NCBI RefSeq assembly: GCF_001307765.1
Contig: NZ_LKBA01000019.1
Span: 372,001-436,000 of the forward strand
Reading direction: 5' to 3'
Origin: Aliiroseovarius crassostreae
GTDB lineage: Bacteria; Pseudomonadota; Alphaproteobacteria; Rhodobacterales; Rhodobacteraceae
DNA: 64,000 bases
The position numbers and the translations under genes were made by a program. The notes under the pieces are model-generated. The model made no database searches. It saw nothing but the letters and a program-made list of their open reading frames with translations, and was not told the origin of the DNA. Below are positions 1 through 8,313 of the stretch, piece by piece (position 1 is the first letter of the stretch; the number at the start of each line of letters is the position of its first letter).

Positions 1-2
1 TG

Positions 3-425
3 GCAATTCTGCAGCGCGAGGGGGCCATTTCCCAGCGCGAACTGGCCGAGCGGGTGGGGCTGTCGCAAAACGCTTGCTGGCGGCGGCTGCAAAGCCTGAA
101 TGCGATTGGGGTGATCACCGGCAATACGGTGCGGCTGGACCGGGAAAAGCTTGGCATGAAGCTGGTGGTTTTTGTGCTGATGCGCACGCGCCATCATTCA
201 TCCGACTGGCTGAAGAATTTTCGCAGGGCGGTGCTGAACGTGCCGGAAGTTGTTGATTTCTTTAGGATTGGTGGGGATTACGACTATCTGGCAAAAGTGG
301 TGACAGAGGATATCCAAAGCTATGATCAGGTCTACCAACGCCTGATTTCCACGGTTGAGCTGGACGGGGTGACCTCATATTTCTCAATGGAAACCATTGC
401 CGAGCAGCGCCCCTATCATATCTGA
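3..425 (+). CDS. Lrp/AsnC family transcriptional regulator (5' end outside window)
   Basis: The reading frame is open from the first bases and ends at TGA 423-425, so the start codon lies upstream of the window. About 140 residues are visible. An N-terminal winged-helix segment (QRELAERVGLSQNACWRRLQ, a typical AsnC-type HTH) is followed by an RAM/AsnC ligand-binding domain with the characteristic GGDYDYLAKVV stretch around residue 95 of the visible part. Proteins of this family are amino-acid-responsive DNA-binding regulators that act as octamers or higher assemblies. The regulated gene is usually adjacent and may lie to the left of the window. The gene ends 30 bp before the convergent glutamine amidotransferase. 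Family assignment is secure; the effector is unknown. Confidence 0.9.
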   Translation, partial: AILQREGAISQRELAERVGLSQNACWRRLQSLNAIGVITGNTVRLDREKLGMKLVVFVLMRTRHHSSDWLKNFRRAVLNVPEVVDFFRIGGDYDYLAKVVTEDIQSYDQVYQRLISTVELDGVTSYFSMETIAEQRPYHI

Positions 426-454
426 TCAGGCGGCTGCATCATCGGCATCCTGCA

Positions 455-1198
455 TCACCCGCTGCGGTATCGGGACACGAAATTGGCGAGGATCTGTTCC
501 GGCACCACCACATTGGCAGCATGCACCATGTCGATCAGGGACTGGGCTTCTTCCGGTGGGAAATAGCCGTGATGTTTATAGATGCCGATACGGGTTTCGA
601 ACCCATGTGCATCGGCCTCGGGGTGGAACTGGGTGGCATAGACGTTCTGGCCAAAGCGCACCATCTGGAACGGGCAATCGGGTGCGCTGACCAGATGGGT
701 ACAGCCTGCGGGCAGGTGCTGCATCGCTTCCTTGTGGCCGACAAATGCCTCAAATTCCTCTGGTAAGTCATTGAGAAGTGGATCTTTTTTTCCATCATTT
801 GTCACGCGGCAGGGGGTTGCCCGCACGGGTTCGCCGTAGCGGTCCTTGGAGATCGCGCCAGGTTCAAGATGGTGGCCGAGGATGCCGATCCCATAACAAC
901 AGCCCAGAAACGGCATGTCGCGGGCGGTGATTTCCGGCATCAAGGACAGGCATTCTGCCTCGATCTTGGCCTCAATCGGTTTTTTCTTTTCCGGCGTGTC
1001 CGAAACACAGCCGGGTCCGCCACCGACAATGACGCCGGAATAGGCGTCAAGGTTGAGATCCGCAGGCAGGTTGTCCTGATCCAGGCGAATGCGATGGACC
1101 TCGTCACGCGACAGGTTCCCTTTGCTCAGAAAGGCCTGAAACTCGTTATCCGAGGCATCGGTTTCAGGGCGCAATTGCAAGATCAGAAAGGGTTTCAT
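455..1198 (-). CDS. Class I glutamine amidotransferase (GMP-synthase-like domain)
   Basis: A 247-residue single-domain class I amidotransferase. The nucleophile elbow GCCYGIGILG supplies the catalytic Cys and FHPEAD the catalytic His/Glu; a GGGPG oxyanion strand lies near residue 60. These are stand-alone GuaA-like glutamine hydrolases whose acceptor is usually unknown, so the ammonia-receiving reaction cannot be named. An in-frame start 13 codons upstream is possible, but ATG 1198 is chosen because a GAAGG Shine-Dalgarno sits about 8 bases before it. It is transcribed convergently with the Lrp gene and divergently from the decayed cytochrome locus. Confidence 0.85.
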   Translation of the reverse strand: MKPFLILQLRPETDASDNEFQAFLSKGNLSRDEVHRIRLDQDNLPADLNLDAYSGVIVGGGPGCVSDTPEKKKPIEAKIEAECLSLMPEITARDMPFLGCCYGIGILGHHLEPGAISKDRYGEPVRATPCRVTNDGKKDPLLNDLPEEFEAFVGHKEAMQHLPAGCTHLVSAPDCPFQMVRFGQNVYATQFHPEADAHGFETRIGIYKHHGYFPPEEAQSLIDMVHAANVVVPEQILANFVSRYRSG

Positions 1199-1376
1199 CA
1201 CGGGCCTTCGGGTCAGAGGAGAAAGTTTGGACGACACTGCCTGATCAGGGCGATGAGGGCAATGGGCTGATCATGGCCGAAATGCGGGATGCGGCGTTTT
1301 GATACATGGTCTGTAATTTGCGAATTAATGAATATGAGCCAGTGCTGCGCGAACCACCGGCAGGGGAGAGCCAGCC

Positions 1377-2177
1377 ATAAACACAATCCTGAAAAGGGTG
1401 GTCTGGGTCGTTCTTGGGGTGATGTTTGCGCAGATTCCTTGGCCGAAACCGGATCAAACGGGGCGAAGATCCCCGAAAAACCACCTGCAATTTCAACATC
1501 TTAGACTATGTCGAGGACGTGGTGCCGCATTACGACTGGTTCAACGGCCATGTGGAATATGCAACGGATGAGGTGATCGCCCCCCGTCCAAGGTGGTCGA
1601 AGTGAACCGTCTGAAAGGCACACCGGGTGCCACGGACAGCCGGATCTGGCCGTTCAAACGCATGGAGGGCCGTCAGGCCTATGACATGGCATCGAACAAA
1701 CTGACCTCAAGTGTTTCGCCTTATTATTGAGACACAATAATGAGGCGAAACGCTCGAAACCTACTGATGTTGCGGGCGTTTCGAAATCAGCTTGTGTCTC
1801 AAGTTAATCTCGAAACGCTTTATTCACAGGTCTGGGGTCCAACCACCGACACCGCCTTCTGGACCAATTTCGATTGGGACAAGGCGATCAAGGCCGGAAT
1901 GAAGGCGGCCGGGCGTGAGTATTCCGGGCAGTTCGATTTCACGGACACGTATATGTATTGGCCGATCACCCATATGGTGGCGCCCGCGGATCAGGCACTT
2001 GATTGTGCAGCCTACCATGCAGAGGACGGTCGGTTGGGCGGGATCGCGGCGGTTTACATGCCCGGCACGGATCCGCGCGGCCCGTTTGGCCTTATCTTCA
2101 TGGCGATCTTTGCCCTCGCCCTGCTTGGCGTCACGGGCCATGCGCTGCTGCGTCTGGTTGGCCGCAAACCGTCATGA
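1377..2177 (+). pseudogene. Decayed octaheme tetrathionate-reductase-type cytochrome c
   Basis: Fragments in shifting frames recall octaheme tetrathionate reductase (OTR) family cytochromes. A signal-peptide-like start (NTILKRVVWVVLGVMFAQ) begins with ATA 1377, apparently a lost ATG. It is followed by SLAETGSNG in another frame, then a jump to the C-terminal part (VVPHYDWFNGHVEY, DSRIWPFKRMEGRQ, FWTNFDWDKAIKAGMKAAG, MYWPITHMVAP). The central multi-heme domain is missing, and the last expected CXXCH reads CAAYH near 2010. A palindromic repeat of about 114 bp (1709-1822) interrupts the C-terminal part. The remainder ends with a C-terminal membrane anchor. The family is periplasmic and membrane-anchored; this copy cannot work. 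Identity is from memory of the family. Confidence 0.72.
1709..1822. repeat. Palindromic intergenic repeat, copy A (inside the octaheme pseudogene)
   Basis: Long member of the window's repeat family. The left end TCAAGTGTTTCG and right end CGAAACGCTTTA are near-complementary. Nested inside is a 17-bp stem (1713-1729 with 1735-1751, one G-T type mismatch) around a 5-base loop. It separates LTSS from YSQVWG of the cytochrome remnant and supplies a TGA stop, so it looks inserted. Confidence 0.6.
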
Positions 2178-2488
2178 GCAAACGTATCGTCAAGGTTTAC
2201 CCGCAGTTTGAGCGCCTGTGGCACTGGACGCAGATGGCGCTAATCATGGTGCTGATGGTGACCGGGTTCGGAATGAACGGGGGTGCATGATCTGCTGCCC
2301 TTCGGACCGGCGGTCATGTTTCACACCATGGCGGCGCTTGCGCTGCTGGTGGTGTGGATCTTTGCCACGTTCTGGCTGTTCACCACCGGCCCATGATCAG
2401 CGGGTATGAAGAGGTGGACCTGACCCCGGAGCAGGAGGCCTATCTGGAGGCCAACGAACCGGATCGTCTGATGCCGCGTGAGGGTTGA
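2174..2488 (+). pseudogene. Decayed cytochrome b561 (partner of the octaheme cytochrome)
   Basis: ATG 2174 overlaps the end of the octaheme remnant (ATGA) as in an operon. It starts as a b-type cytochrome: VKVYPQFERLWHWTQM and a first membrane helix ALIMVLMVTGFGMNGG. A frameshift near 2283 stops it at 2290. The next frame continues with LLPFGPAVMFHTMAALALLVVW, a second helix carrying a His. The following helices are deleted, and a C-terminal tail (MISGYEEVDLTPEQEAYLE) runs in a third frame to TGA 2486-2488. Intact relatives are four-helix di-heme quinol-oxidising membrane subunits. Both genes of the pair are dead, consistent with loss of the pathway. Confidence 0.72.
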
Positions 2489-2544
2489 GTGCATCAGGCC
2501 GATCAGAGGGTGACCCCCTGGGCTGAGGGGGCGCCCCGGTGAAG

Positions 2545-2572
2545 AACGCGGGATCCAAAAGGAGCCCGCGTT
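2545..2572. terminator. Hairpin between convergent units
   Basis: AACGCGGG (2545-2552) pairs with CCCGCGTT (2565-2572) across a 12-base loop. It lies between the decayed cytochrome b (+) and the DUF882 gene (-). It has only short T runs, so a weak terminator is the best reading. Confidence 0.4.
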
Positions 2573-2736
2573 TCACGTCTGCAACCTGTGCGCAGCACCC
2601 CGTGCCGGGGGAGATAGTCTCATATATCCTGTGCCTGCAACCTGTGAAAAAAGCAGCTTACGTAAAAACGGCTCACCGGGACGGGAGCCTTTGAAGGGGG
2701 CTTCAGGATGTCATCATGTGTGATCGTGGGCTGGGG

Positions 2737-3336
2737 TCAGCGTCCCCAGGTGCGCACGGTGCCGCAATCCATATGCACGAAATTGGAACCGGTATATTTT
2801 CCAACCCCTCCGCCGCGGCAGGCCACTGCGGCTTTGAACATCTGGTTCACGCTGCGTGATTTCAGGCGCAGATCAGCAGCCTGACCCTTCATATGCAAAG
2901 AATTCTTGGCAACCCCACGCGACTTGCTGCGCAACATGGCGTTGGTTTGCGGCGAACGGTAGCCCGACAGCATCATATAGGGTTCACGCACTTCCATCAG
3001 CCCATGGGCAGCGGCCATGATGTCGATGTTGCGGGGGTCTATCCCGACCGACCGGTCCACGCGCCAGTCGCGCATGAAGTAATTGATTTCCTGAAGGGCC
3101 TCTTTGATGTATTTGCCTTCGACCCAATAGATCATATTGATCGATTCACCGGTGCGGCCGGAATACATTGCAATGCGGCGCACATCGCCGCCGCCACGCA
3201 GAAAGCCTGCGGCATTGGCATACATCGGAGCGGCAGATACGGCCGTGGCGGCAAAGGCGCCCAGCAATCCGCGGCGTGTCAGCAGGGTGGAAGAATTCCG
3301 CTCGGTCGAAAGATCAGTCGAAACCGTCATAGTCAT
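2737..3336 (-). CDS. DUF882 / YcbK-type M15 peptidase, Tat-exported
   Basis: 199 residues. The N-terminus has a twin-arginine motif (LTRRGLLGAFAATAVSAA) followed by an Ala-rich h-region, so export in folded form through Tat is likely. The mature part has the M15/DUF882 zinc-peptidase signature: SGYRSPQTN, SLHMKGQAADLR (His and Asp ligands) and a C-terminal VHMDCG (second His). Relatives such as E. coli MepK cleave peptidoglycan cross-links in the periplasm. The divergent neighbour is an L,D-transpeptidase, which makes 3-3 cross-links of the kind MepK cleaves, so the two may be functionally linked. Substrate is inferred from family. Confidence 0.88.
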   Translation of the reverse strand: MTMTVSTDLSTERNSSTLLTRRGLLGAFAATAVSAAPMYANAAGFLRGGGDVRRIAMYSGRTGESINMIYWVEGKYIKEALQEINYFMRDWRVDRSVGIDPRNIDIMAAAHGLMEVREPYMMLSGYRSPQTNAMLRSKSRGVAKNSLHMKGQAADLRLKSRSVNQMFKAAVACRGGGVGKYTGSNFVHMDCGTVRTWGR

Positions 3337-3688
3337 AGTTCAGCGTGTCCCGTCGCTTGCCTGTCCTCTGATCCCGCCCTTCTGGAGGGGCGCGTGATCG
3401 TCGTCCTGTTGCTACCTTTTTCCCCTGAGGTGCGTTTGTTTTATGGCACAAGTCGAATCGCAAACCAAGGGAAGTTTTAACACCAGGGGCGTTTTCAAGA
3501 CTGGTCGGCAAAATTTTGCTGAAAATGGAAAATAACTGGTTAACCGTGACCAAAACGCGCCAGTTCTTCGAAATTCCCTTGCGATTGTTAAATTGCTTCT
3601 CAGATTTCGGTTTTGTGAGTGGACAGTCCCAGAGGGATTTAAGACAATTCGCCGATCTTTCGGATTATTTGGTATCAACGGGATTGAT
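3337..3688. promoter_or_regulatory. Shared divergent promoter region of the two peptidoglycan genes
   Basis: 352 bp without a credible gene. An in-frame TTG at 3593 could extend the transpeptidase, but the extra residues are not signal-like. The stretch is AT-richer than its flanks and contains GGTTAACC at 3538-3545, resembling a CtrA half-site (TTAACC). No full TTAA-N7-TTAA site is visible. Both flanking genes act on cell-wall cross-links, so shared control is plausible but inferred. Confidence 0.4.
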
Positions 3689-5317
3689 ATGACAACTCTA
3701 TCACTGCGAAATTCTCGTGCTTTTTCTGCGCATCTGGTTCTGGTTTGGGCGCTTAGCCTTTCAGTGGCGGTCTTTGCCTCGGTGTCCGGGGCCAGGGCAC
3801 AGTCCAGCCCATCTGCCTTTGCACAGGCCGTGGCCGAGGCGGCCGCGCGCGACAGTTCGGTGGCGGCTTTTTACAAGGCCAACGGCTACAAGGCGATCTG
3901 GACCGGAACCGGTGGCAAGGACCGGTCGCGTCGTAAGGCGCTTTTGCAGGCCTTGTCCCAGGCAGGGGATCATGGATTGCCGTCATATGAGACTGATCTG
4001 CTCAGAACCAACCTTGGGCAGGTGAAAAGCGTGCGGGATCTGGGCAAGCTTGAGGTTCAGATGTCAAAGCTGTTTCTGCGCTATGCGCGGGATGTACAGA
4101 CCGGCATTGTGAAACCATCCAGCGTTGACAGCGGAATCGTGCGCGATGTGTCGCTGCGGGATCGGGCACAACTTCTGGCTGCGTTTGCCAAATCGAGCCC
4201 GGCGGGGTTCTTGAAGGCCCTGCCACCGAAAGCACCGGAATATGCCCGGTTGATGAAAGAAAAGATCCGGCTGGAGAAGCTGCTTGCGCGCGGGGGCTGG
4301 GGGCCGAAAGTGCCCGCCAAGTCCCTCAAACCGGGCCAGTCCGGAAAGGCCGTGGTGGCGCTGCGTGACCGGCTGCAGGCGATGGGCTATCTGAAACGCT
4401 CTTCTACCCAGACTTATGATGTGGCGATCCAGAAAGCGGTTCAGCTGTTCCAGCGCGATCATGGGCTGCTCACCGATGGCGTGGTTGGCGCGGGCACCAT
4501 GAATGAGATCAACGTGCCGGTGCAAAAACGTCTGGTGTCGGTTATCGTGGCGATGGAGCGGGAACGCTGGATGAATATCGAGCGCGGCAAACGCCATATC
4601 TGGGTGAACCTGACCGATTTCACCGCAAAGATCGTGGATGACGGCAAAACCGTTTTCCGCACCCGATCTGTCATTGGCAAGAATGTGAAAGACCGGCGCA
4701 GCCCGGAATTTTCCGATGTGATGGAGTTTATGGTGGTCAACCCGACCTGGAACGTGCCGCGTTCTATCGCCACCAAGGAATACCTTCCGATGCTAAAGAA
4801 GAACCCCTATGCAGTCAGCCATCTGAAGGTGATCGACAGTCGGGGGCGCACGGTCAATCGTGGGGCGGTGGACTTTACGCAGTTCACGGAAAAGAGTTTT
4901 CCTTTTGCGATTAGGCAAGACCCGTCTGCCGACAATGCGCTGGGGCTGGTCAAGTTCATGTTCCCGAACCGCCACAATATCTATCTGCATGACACCCCGT
5001 CGAAAAGCCTGTTTTCGCGGGAAAAGCGTGACTTCAGCCATGGCTGTATCCGTCTGAATGACCCGTTTGATTTCGCCTATGCGCTGCTGTCGAAACAGAC
5101 GAATGACCCGAAAGGTGTGTTCCACAAGGCGCTGAATTCCGGCAAGGAAACGCGTATTGATCTGCAAGAACCGCTGCCGGTGCATCTGGTCTATCGCACG
5201 GCGATCATGCCGGCCAAGGGGCGGGCCAATTATCGCCGCGACGTTTATGGCCGGGATGCCAAGATTTGGCAGGCCCTGAGCAAAGCCGGGGTGGCGCTTC
5301 GGGCCGTAGACAGTTAA
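3689..5317 (+). CDS. YcbB-type murein L,D-transpeptidase
   Basis: 542 residues from ATG 3689, chosen because the next residues form a signal peptide (SAHLVLVWALSLSVAVFASVSGARAQ). Domain order matches YcbB/LdtD: an N-terminal scaffold region, a peptidoglycan-binding domain around residues 210-275 (LKPGQSGKAVVALRDRLQAMGYL, FQRDHGLLTDGVVG), then a YkuD catalytic domain with the SHGCIRLNDP motif near residue 450; its Cys is the acyl-enzyme nucleophile. The enzyme makes 3-3 meso-DAP cross-links in the periplasm. A terminator hairpin follows at 5357-5387. It is divergent from a putative cross-link endopeptidase. Confidence 0.9.
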   Translation: MTTLSLRNSRAFSAHLVLVWALSLSVAVFASVSGARAQSSPSAFAQAVAEAAARDSSVAAFYKANGYKAIWTGTGGKDRSRRKALLQALSQAGDHGLPSYETDLLRTNLGQVKSVRDLGKLEVQMSKLFLRYARDVQTGIVKPSSVDSGIVRDVSLRDRAQLLAAFAKSSPAGFLKALPPKAPEYARLMKEKIRLEKLLARGGWGPKVPAKSLKPGQSGKAVVALRDRLQAMGYLKRSSTQTYDVAIQKAVQLFQRDHGLLTDGVVGAGTMNEINVPVQKRLVSVIVAMERERWMNIERGKRHIWVNLTDFTAKIVDDGKTVFRTRSVIGKNVKDRRSPEFSDVMEFMVVNPTWNVPRSIATKEYLPMLKKNPYAVSHLKVIDSRGRTVNRGAVDFTQFTEKSFPFAIRQDPSADNALGLVKFMFPNRHNIYLHDTPSKSLFSREKRDFSHGCIRLNDPFDFAYALLSKQTNDPKGVFHKALNSGKETRIDLQEPLPVHLVYRTAIMPAKGRANYRRDVYGRDAKIWQALSKAGVALRAVDS

Positions 5318-5356
5318 ATCCTGTCATAAGAGATGCCAGGCCACCGGTTTGACAAC

Positions 5357-5387
5357 GGGGCGCAAGGGGGACCTCGCGCCCCTTTTT
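5357..5387 (+). terminator. Rho-independent terminator after the L,D-transpeptidase gene
   Basis: GGGGCGC (5357-5363) pairs with GCGCCCC (5376-5382) and is followed by five T. It separates this transcript from lpxD. Confidence 0.65.
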
Positions 5388-5445
5388 ACGTCCACCGGGG
5401 GCGAAATGCCGACCCCGGACCTGCCGGCCCCAAAGGAGAAAAGAC

Positions 5446-6555
5446 ATGACATTCACGCTCGCCGAAATCGCCAAGGCGCTTGGAACCGAGGTGCTGGGGC
5501 GCGGGGATATCGCGCTTGACGGGGTGCGCGAACCTGCTGATGCAGGGCCGGAACATCTGGCGCTGGCAATGGATCCGAAATATGCGGATGGGTTTGCGCA
5601 AGGGGCCGCGCGGGCGGCGCTGTTGTGGGAGGGGGCGGACTGGCAGGGGCTGGGGCTGGACGGGGCCATCTGTCTGAGCCGCGGAAAAGCTGCGATGCCG
5701 CTTCTGACCCGTGCGCTTGACCCCGGCATGGGCGTGGCACCTGGGATCCATCCAACCGCAGTGGTGGATGACACCGCCCAGATCGGTGAGGGGGCATGCA
5801 TCGGTCCTTTTGTCGTGATCGGAGCCGGGGTGGTGATTGGAAAAAACGCCACCATCGGGGCCCATGTCTCGATCGGATATGACACGAAAATCGGTGATGC
5901 GGCGGTTCTGCATCCCGGCGCGCGGATTGCGCATCAATGCCGGATCGGCGACCGGTTTGTGCTGAACGCCAATGCGGTGATCGGCAGTGACGGGTTTTCT
6001 TTCGTGACGCTGGACCGCGAAAGTGCCGTGGAAAAGATGCGCGGAGATATGGCCGAAGGGGAACAGGCCGGGGCGGTTCAGGGCAGCGCCCACTGGGCGC
6101 GTGTGCATTCCCTTGGCGGGGTTGAGATCGGGGATGATGTCGAGGTCGGTGCCGCTTCAACCATTGATCGCGGCACCATTCGGGCCACACGGATCGGAAA
6201 TGGCACCAAAATCGACTGTCAGGTGCAGGTGGGCCACAATGCGGTTGTGGGCGAACATGTCATGATGTGCGGCAATGTGGGTGTCTCCGGCTCTGCCCGG
6301 ATTGGCAACCGGGTTGTGCTGGGGGGCAAGGTCGGTGTCAGCGACAATATCTTCATCGGTGACGACGTGATTGCCGGGGGGGGCACCAATATCTACACCA
6401 ACGTTCCTGCGGGGCGTGCGGTTCTGGGCAGCCCTGCGGTGAAGATCGAAACCGAAATGGCCATCCGGCGCGAATTGCGCCGCCTGCCACGCCTGGCCCA
6501 AACCCTGCGCGACCTTCAAAAAACTGTTTCAAAGCTCGTGGATAAGGACGGATAA
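5446..6555 (+). CDS. lpxD: UDP-3-O-acylglucosamine N-acyltransferase LpxD
   Basis: 369 residues, normal for LpxD, with AAAGGAG about 8 bases before ATG. An N-terminal uridine-binding domain (1-100) precedes a left-handed beta-helix of hexapeptide repeats (about 105-340: IGEGACIGPFVVIGAGVVIGKNATIGAHV and later VQVGHNAVVGEHV, the latter carrying the expected catalytic His) and an alpha-helical C-terminus. It adds the 3-hydroxyacyl chain from ACP to the 2-amino group of UDP-3-O-acylglucosamine in lipid A synthesis, in the cytoplasm. Here it stands with an acyl carrier protein and a ketosynthase, not between skp and fabZ where it is often found. Confidence 0.95.
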   Translation: MTFTLAEIAKALGTEVLGRGDIALDGVREPADAGPEHLALAMDPKYADGFAQGAARAALLWEGADWQGLGLDGAICLSRGKAAMPLLTRALDPGMGVAPGIHPTAVVDDTAQIGEGACIGPFVVIGAGVVIGKNATIGAHVSIGYDTKIGDAAVLHPGARIAHQCRIGDRFVLNANAVIGSDGFSFVTLDRESAVEKMRGDMAEGEQAGAVQGSAHWARVHSLGGVEIGDDVEVGAASTIDRGTIRATRIGNGTKIDCQVQVGHNAVVGEHVMMCGNVGVSGSARIGNRVVLGGKVGVSDNIFIGDDVIAGGGTNIYTNVPAGRAVLGSPAVKIETEMAIRRELRRLPRLAQTLRDLQKTVSKLVDKDG

Positions 6556-6632
6556 AGGCCCCCGTTCCCCTTGAAGCGGTAGGGGGGCATACCCTAATTT
6601 ATGGCTGGAACGGGCCAAGGACAGGAGCTGAT

Positions 6633-6896
6633 ATGTCTGACATAAGGGACCGGGTGATTGCGATCATCGCTGAACAGGCCGTGCTGGAGCCGGGGGATGT
6701 GCGCCCCGAGCAGACGCTTGAGGAGCTGGGAATTGACAGTCTCGGACTGATCGAAAGCATCTTTGCCATCGAAGAAGCCTTTGATATTTCAGTTCCTTTC
6801 AATGCCAACGACCCTGATGAAAGCGGGTTCGACATCTCTTCCGTGGCGGCGATCATCGCGGCTGTTGAAGGCTTGATTGCAGCGCAGGCAGCCTGA
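6633..6896 (+). CDS. Acyl carrier protein
   Basis: 87 residues, acidic, four-helix ACP fold predicted. The phosphopantetheine attachment site is Ser36 in the GIDSLGLIE motif. Sequence after the motif (ESIFAIEEAFDISVPF) is typical of type II ACPs. It lies 77 bp after lpxD, and only 5 bp separate it from the ketosynthase. A dedicated carrier for a special acyl chain, perhaps for lipid A as with AcpXL, is suggested by context only; it is not clearly AcpXL in sequence. RBS: ACAGGAG before ATG. Confidence 0.88.
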   Translation: MSDIRDRVIAIIAEQAVLEPGDVRPEQTLEELGIDSLGLIESIFAIEEAFDISVPFNANDPDESGFDISSVAAIIAAVEGLIAAQAA

Positions 6897-6901
6897 ATCT
6901 G

Positions 6902-8113
6902 ATGCGGCGTGTTGTGATCACCGGTCAGGGGACAATCAATGCCCTTGGTCGAAATGTTGCCGAGACGATGGAGGCGATGCGCGAAGGGCGCTGTGGCATT
7001 TCGGATCTCGATTTTCGCGATGTGGACCGCCTGTCGATCCGGATCGGTGGGCAGATCAAGAATTATGACCCGGAAACCCATTTCAACCGCCAGAAGATCT
7101 CGCTTTATGACCGGTTTACCCAGTTCACGCTGTTGGCCGCACAAGAGGCGGTGACCCAGTCGGGTCTGGTGTTTTCAGGGGACCTTGCCACCCGTTCCGG
7201 GGTGGTGCTGGGCACGTCGGGCGGGGGGATGAACACGCTCGATGAAAATTACCGATCCGTCTATGAAGATGGCAAGAACCGGGTGCATCCCTTTGTGGTG
7301 CCCAAGCTGATGAACAACGCCGCCGCCAGCCATGTGTCGATGGAATGGAACCTGAAAGGGCCGAGCTTCACCGTCGCCACCGCCTGTGCCAGTTCAAACC
7401 ACGCGATGGGGCAGGCGATGCAGATGATCCGGTTTGGGCTTGCAGATGTGATGGTGACAGGCGGGTCCGAGGCGATGCTGTGTTTCGGGGGCATCAAGGC
7501 CTGGGAAGGGCTTCGGGTGATGTCACGCGATGCTTGTCGCCCGTTTTCCGCCAACAGGAACGGCATGGTGCAGGGCGAAGGGGCAGCGGTGTTCGTGTTC
7601 GAAGACTATGAACACGCGCGCGCGCGCGGCGCCGAGATCATCGCCGAAGTGGCCGGGTTTGCAATGTCGTCAGATGCGGCTGATATCGTGATGCCCTCCC
7701 GTCAGGGGGCTGCGCGGGCCATCCGGGGCGCGCTCAGTGATGCGCAGATGAATCCCGAGGATGTCTGCTATATCAACGCCCATGGCACCGGAACCGCAGC
7801 CAATGACAAGACCGAATGCGCGGCGGTGGCAGATGCATTTGGCCATCATGCGGATGATCTGATGATTTCCTCGACCAAATCCATGCATGGGCACCTGATC
7901 GGGGGCACCGGCGCGGTAGAGCTTCTGGCCTGTATCATGGCGCTGAGGGACGGGGTGATCGCGCCCACAATCGGGTATCAGGAGCCGGACCCGGAATGCG
8001 CGCTGGATGTGGTGCCGAACGAGGCGCGCGAAGCGCGGGTCGAAGCGGTGCTGTCCAACGCTTTTGCGTTTGGCGGGCTGAACGCGGTGCTGGCCTTGCG
8101 GCGCGCGCCCTGA
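6902..8113 (+). CDS. Beta-ketoacyl-ACP synthase (KAS I/II family)
   Basis: 403 residues with the full thiolase-fold condensing-enzyme set: nucleophile Cys near 162 (TVATACASSNH), His near 290 (NAHGTGTAANDKTE), Lys near 325 (SSTKSMHGH) and the second His of GHLIGGTGAVE. It extends an ACP-bound acyl chain by two carbons using malonyl-ACP. It is probably co-transcribed with lpxD and the ACP, hinting at a private chain-elongation module for a lipid A hydroxyacyl group rather than the general fatty acid cycle (inference). The ATG follows the ACP stop by 5 bp. Confidence 0.9.
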   Translation: MRRVVITGQGTINALGRNVAETMEAMREGRCGISDLDFRDVDRLSIRIGGQIKNYDPETHFNRQKISLYDRFTQFTLLAAQEAVTQSGLVFSGDLATRSGVVLGTSGGGMNTLDENYRSVYEDGKNRVHPFVVPKLMNNAAASHVSMEWNLKGPSFTVATACASSNHAMGQAMQMIRFGLADVMVTGGSEAMLCFGGIKAWEGLRVMSRDACRPFSANRNGMVQGEGAAVFVFEDYEHARARGAEIIAEVAGFAMSSDAADIVMPSRQGAARAIRGALSDAQMNPEDVCYINAHGTGTAANDKTECAAVADAFGHHADDLMISSTKSMHGHLIGGTGAVELLACIMALRDGVIAPTIGYQEPDPECALDVVPNEAREARVEAVLSNAFAFGGLNAVLALRRAP

Positions 8114-8135
8114 GCGTCAGTTCGGTCTGCCCAGT

Positions 8136-8177
8136 TTAATTGCCCACTGTTAATTGCCCAGCGTTAATTGCCCAGTG
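8136..8177. repeat. Three tandem 14-bp repeats
   Basis: TTAATTGCCCACTG (8136-8149), TTAATTGCCCAGCG (8150-8163) and TTAATTGCCCAGTG (8164-8177). They lie just past the ketosynthase stop in the convergent intergenic region. The function is unknown. Confidence 0.75.
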
Positions 8178-8207
8178 CGCGACCCAATCTGTTTTACAAC
8201 GACGACA

Positions 8208-8257
8208 AAAATCGTTTCGACGTTCACCTGAGACAGGAAAAACTCGAAACGCTTTAA
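8208..8257. repeat. Palindromic intergenic repeat, copy B (short form)
   Basis: Left arm AAAATCGTTTCGA (8208-8220) and right arm TCGAAACGCTTTAA (8244-8257) with an inner CCTGAGACAGG. It shares the family right arm. It is immediately followed by a terminator. Confidence 0.6.
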
Positions 8258-8260
8258 CAG

Positions 8261-8291
8261 AAAACGCCGCCTGAACAGGCGGCGTTTTTTA
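8261..8291. terminator. Bidirectional terminator between ketosynthase and IalB genes
   Basis: A 13-bp stem (8261-8273 with 8276-8288; AAAACGCCGCCTG) is flanked by A and T runs. It can serve both the + strand ketosynthase operon and the convergent IalB gene. Confidence 0.85.
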
Positions 8292-8313
8292 GTTGTTTTG
8301 AAGGTCGGTGTTC

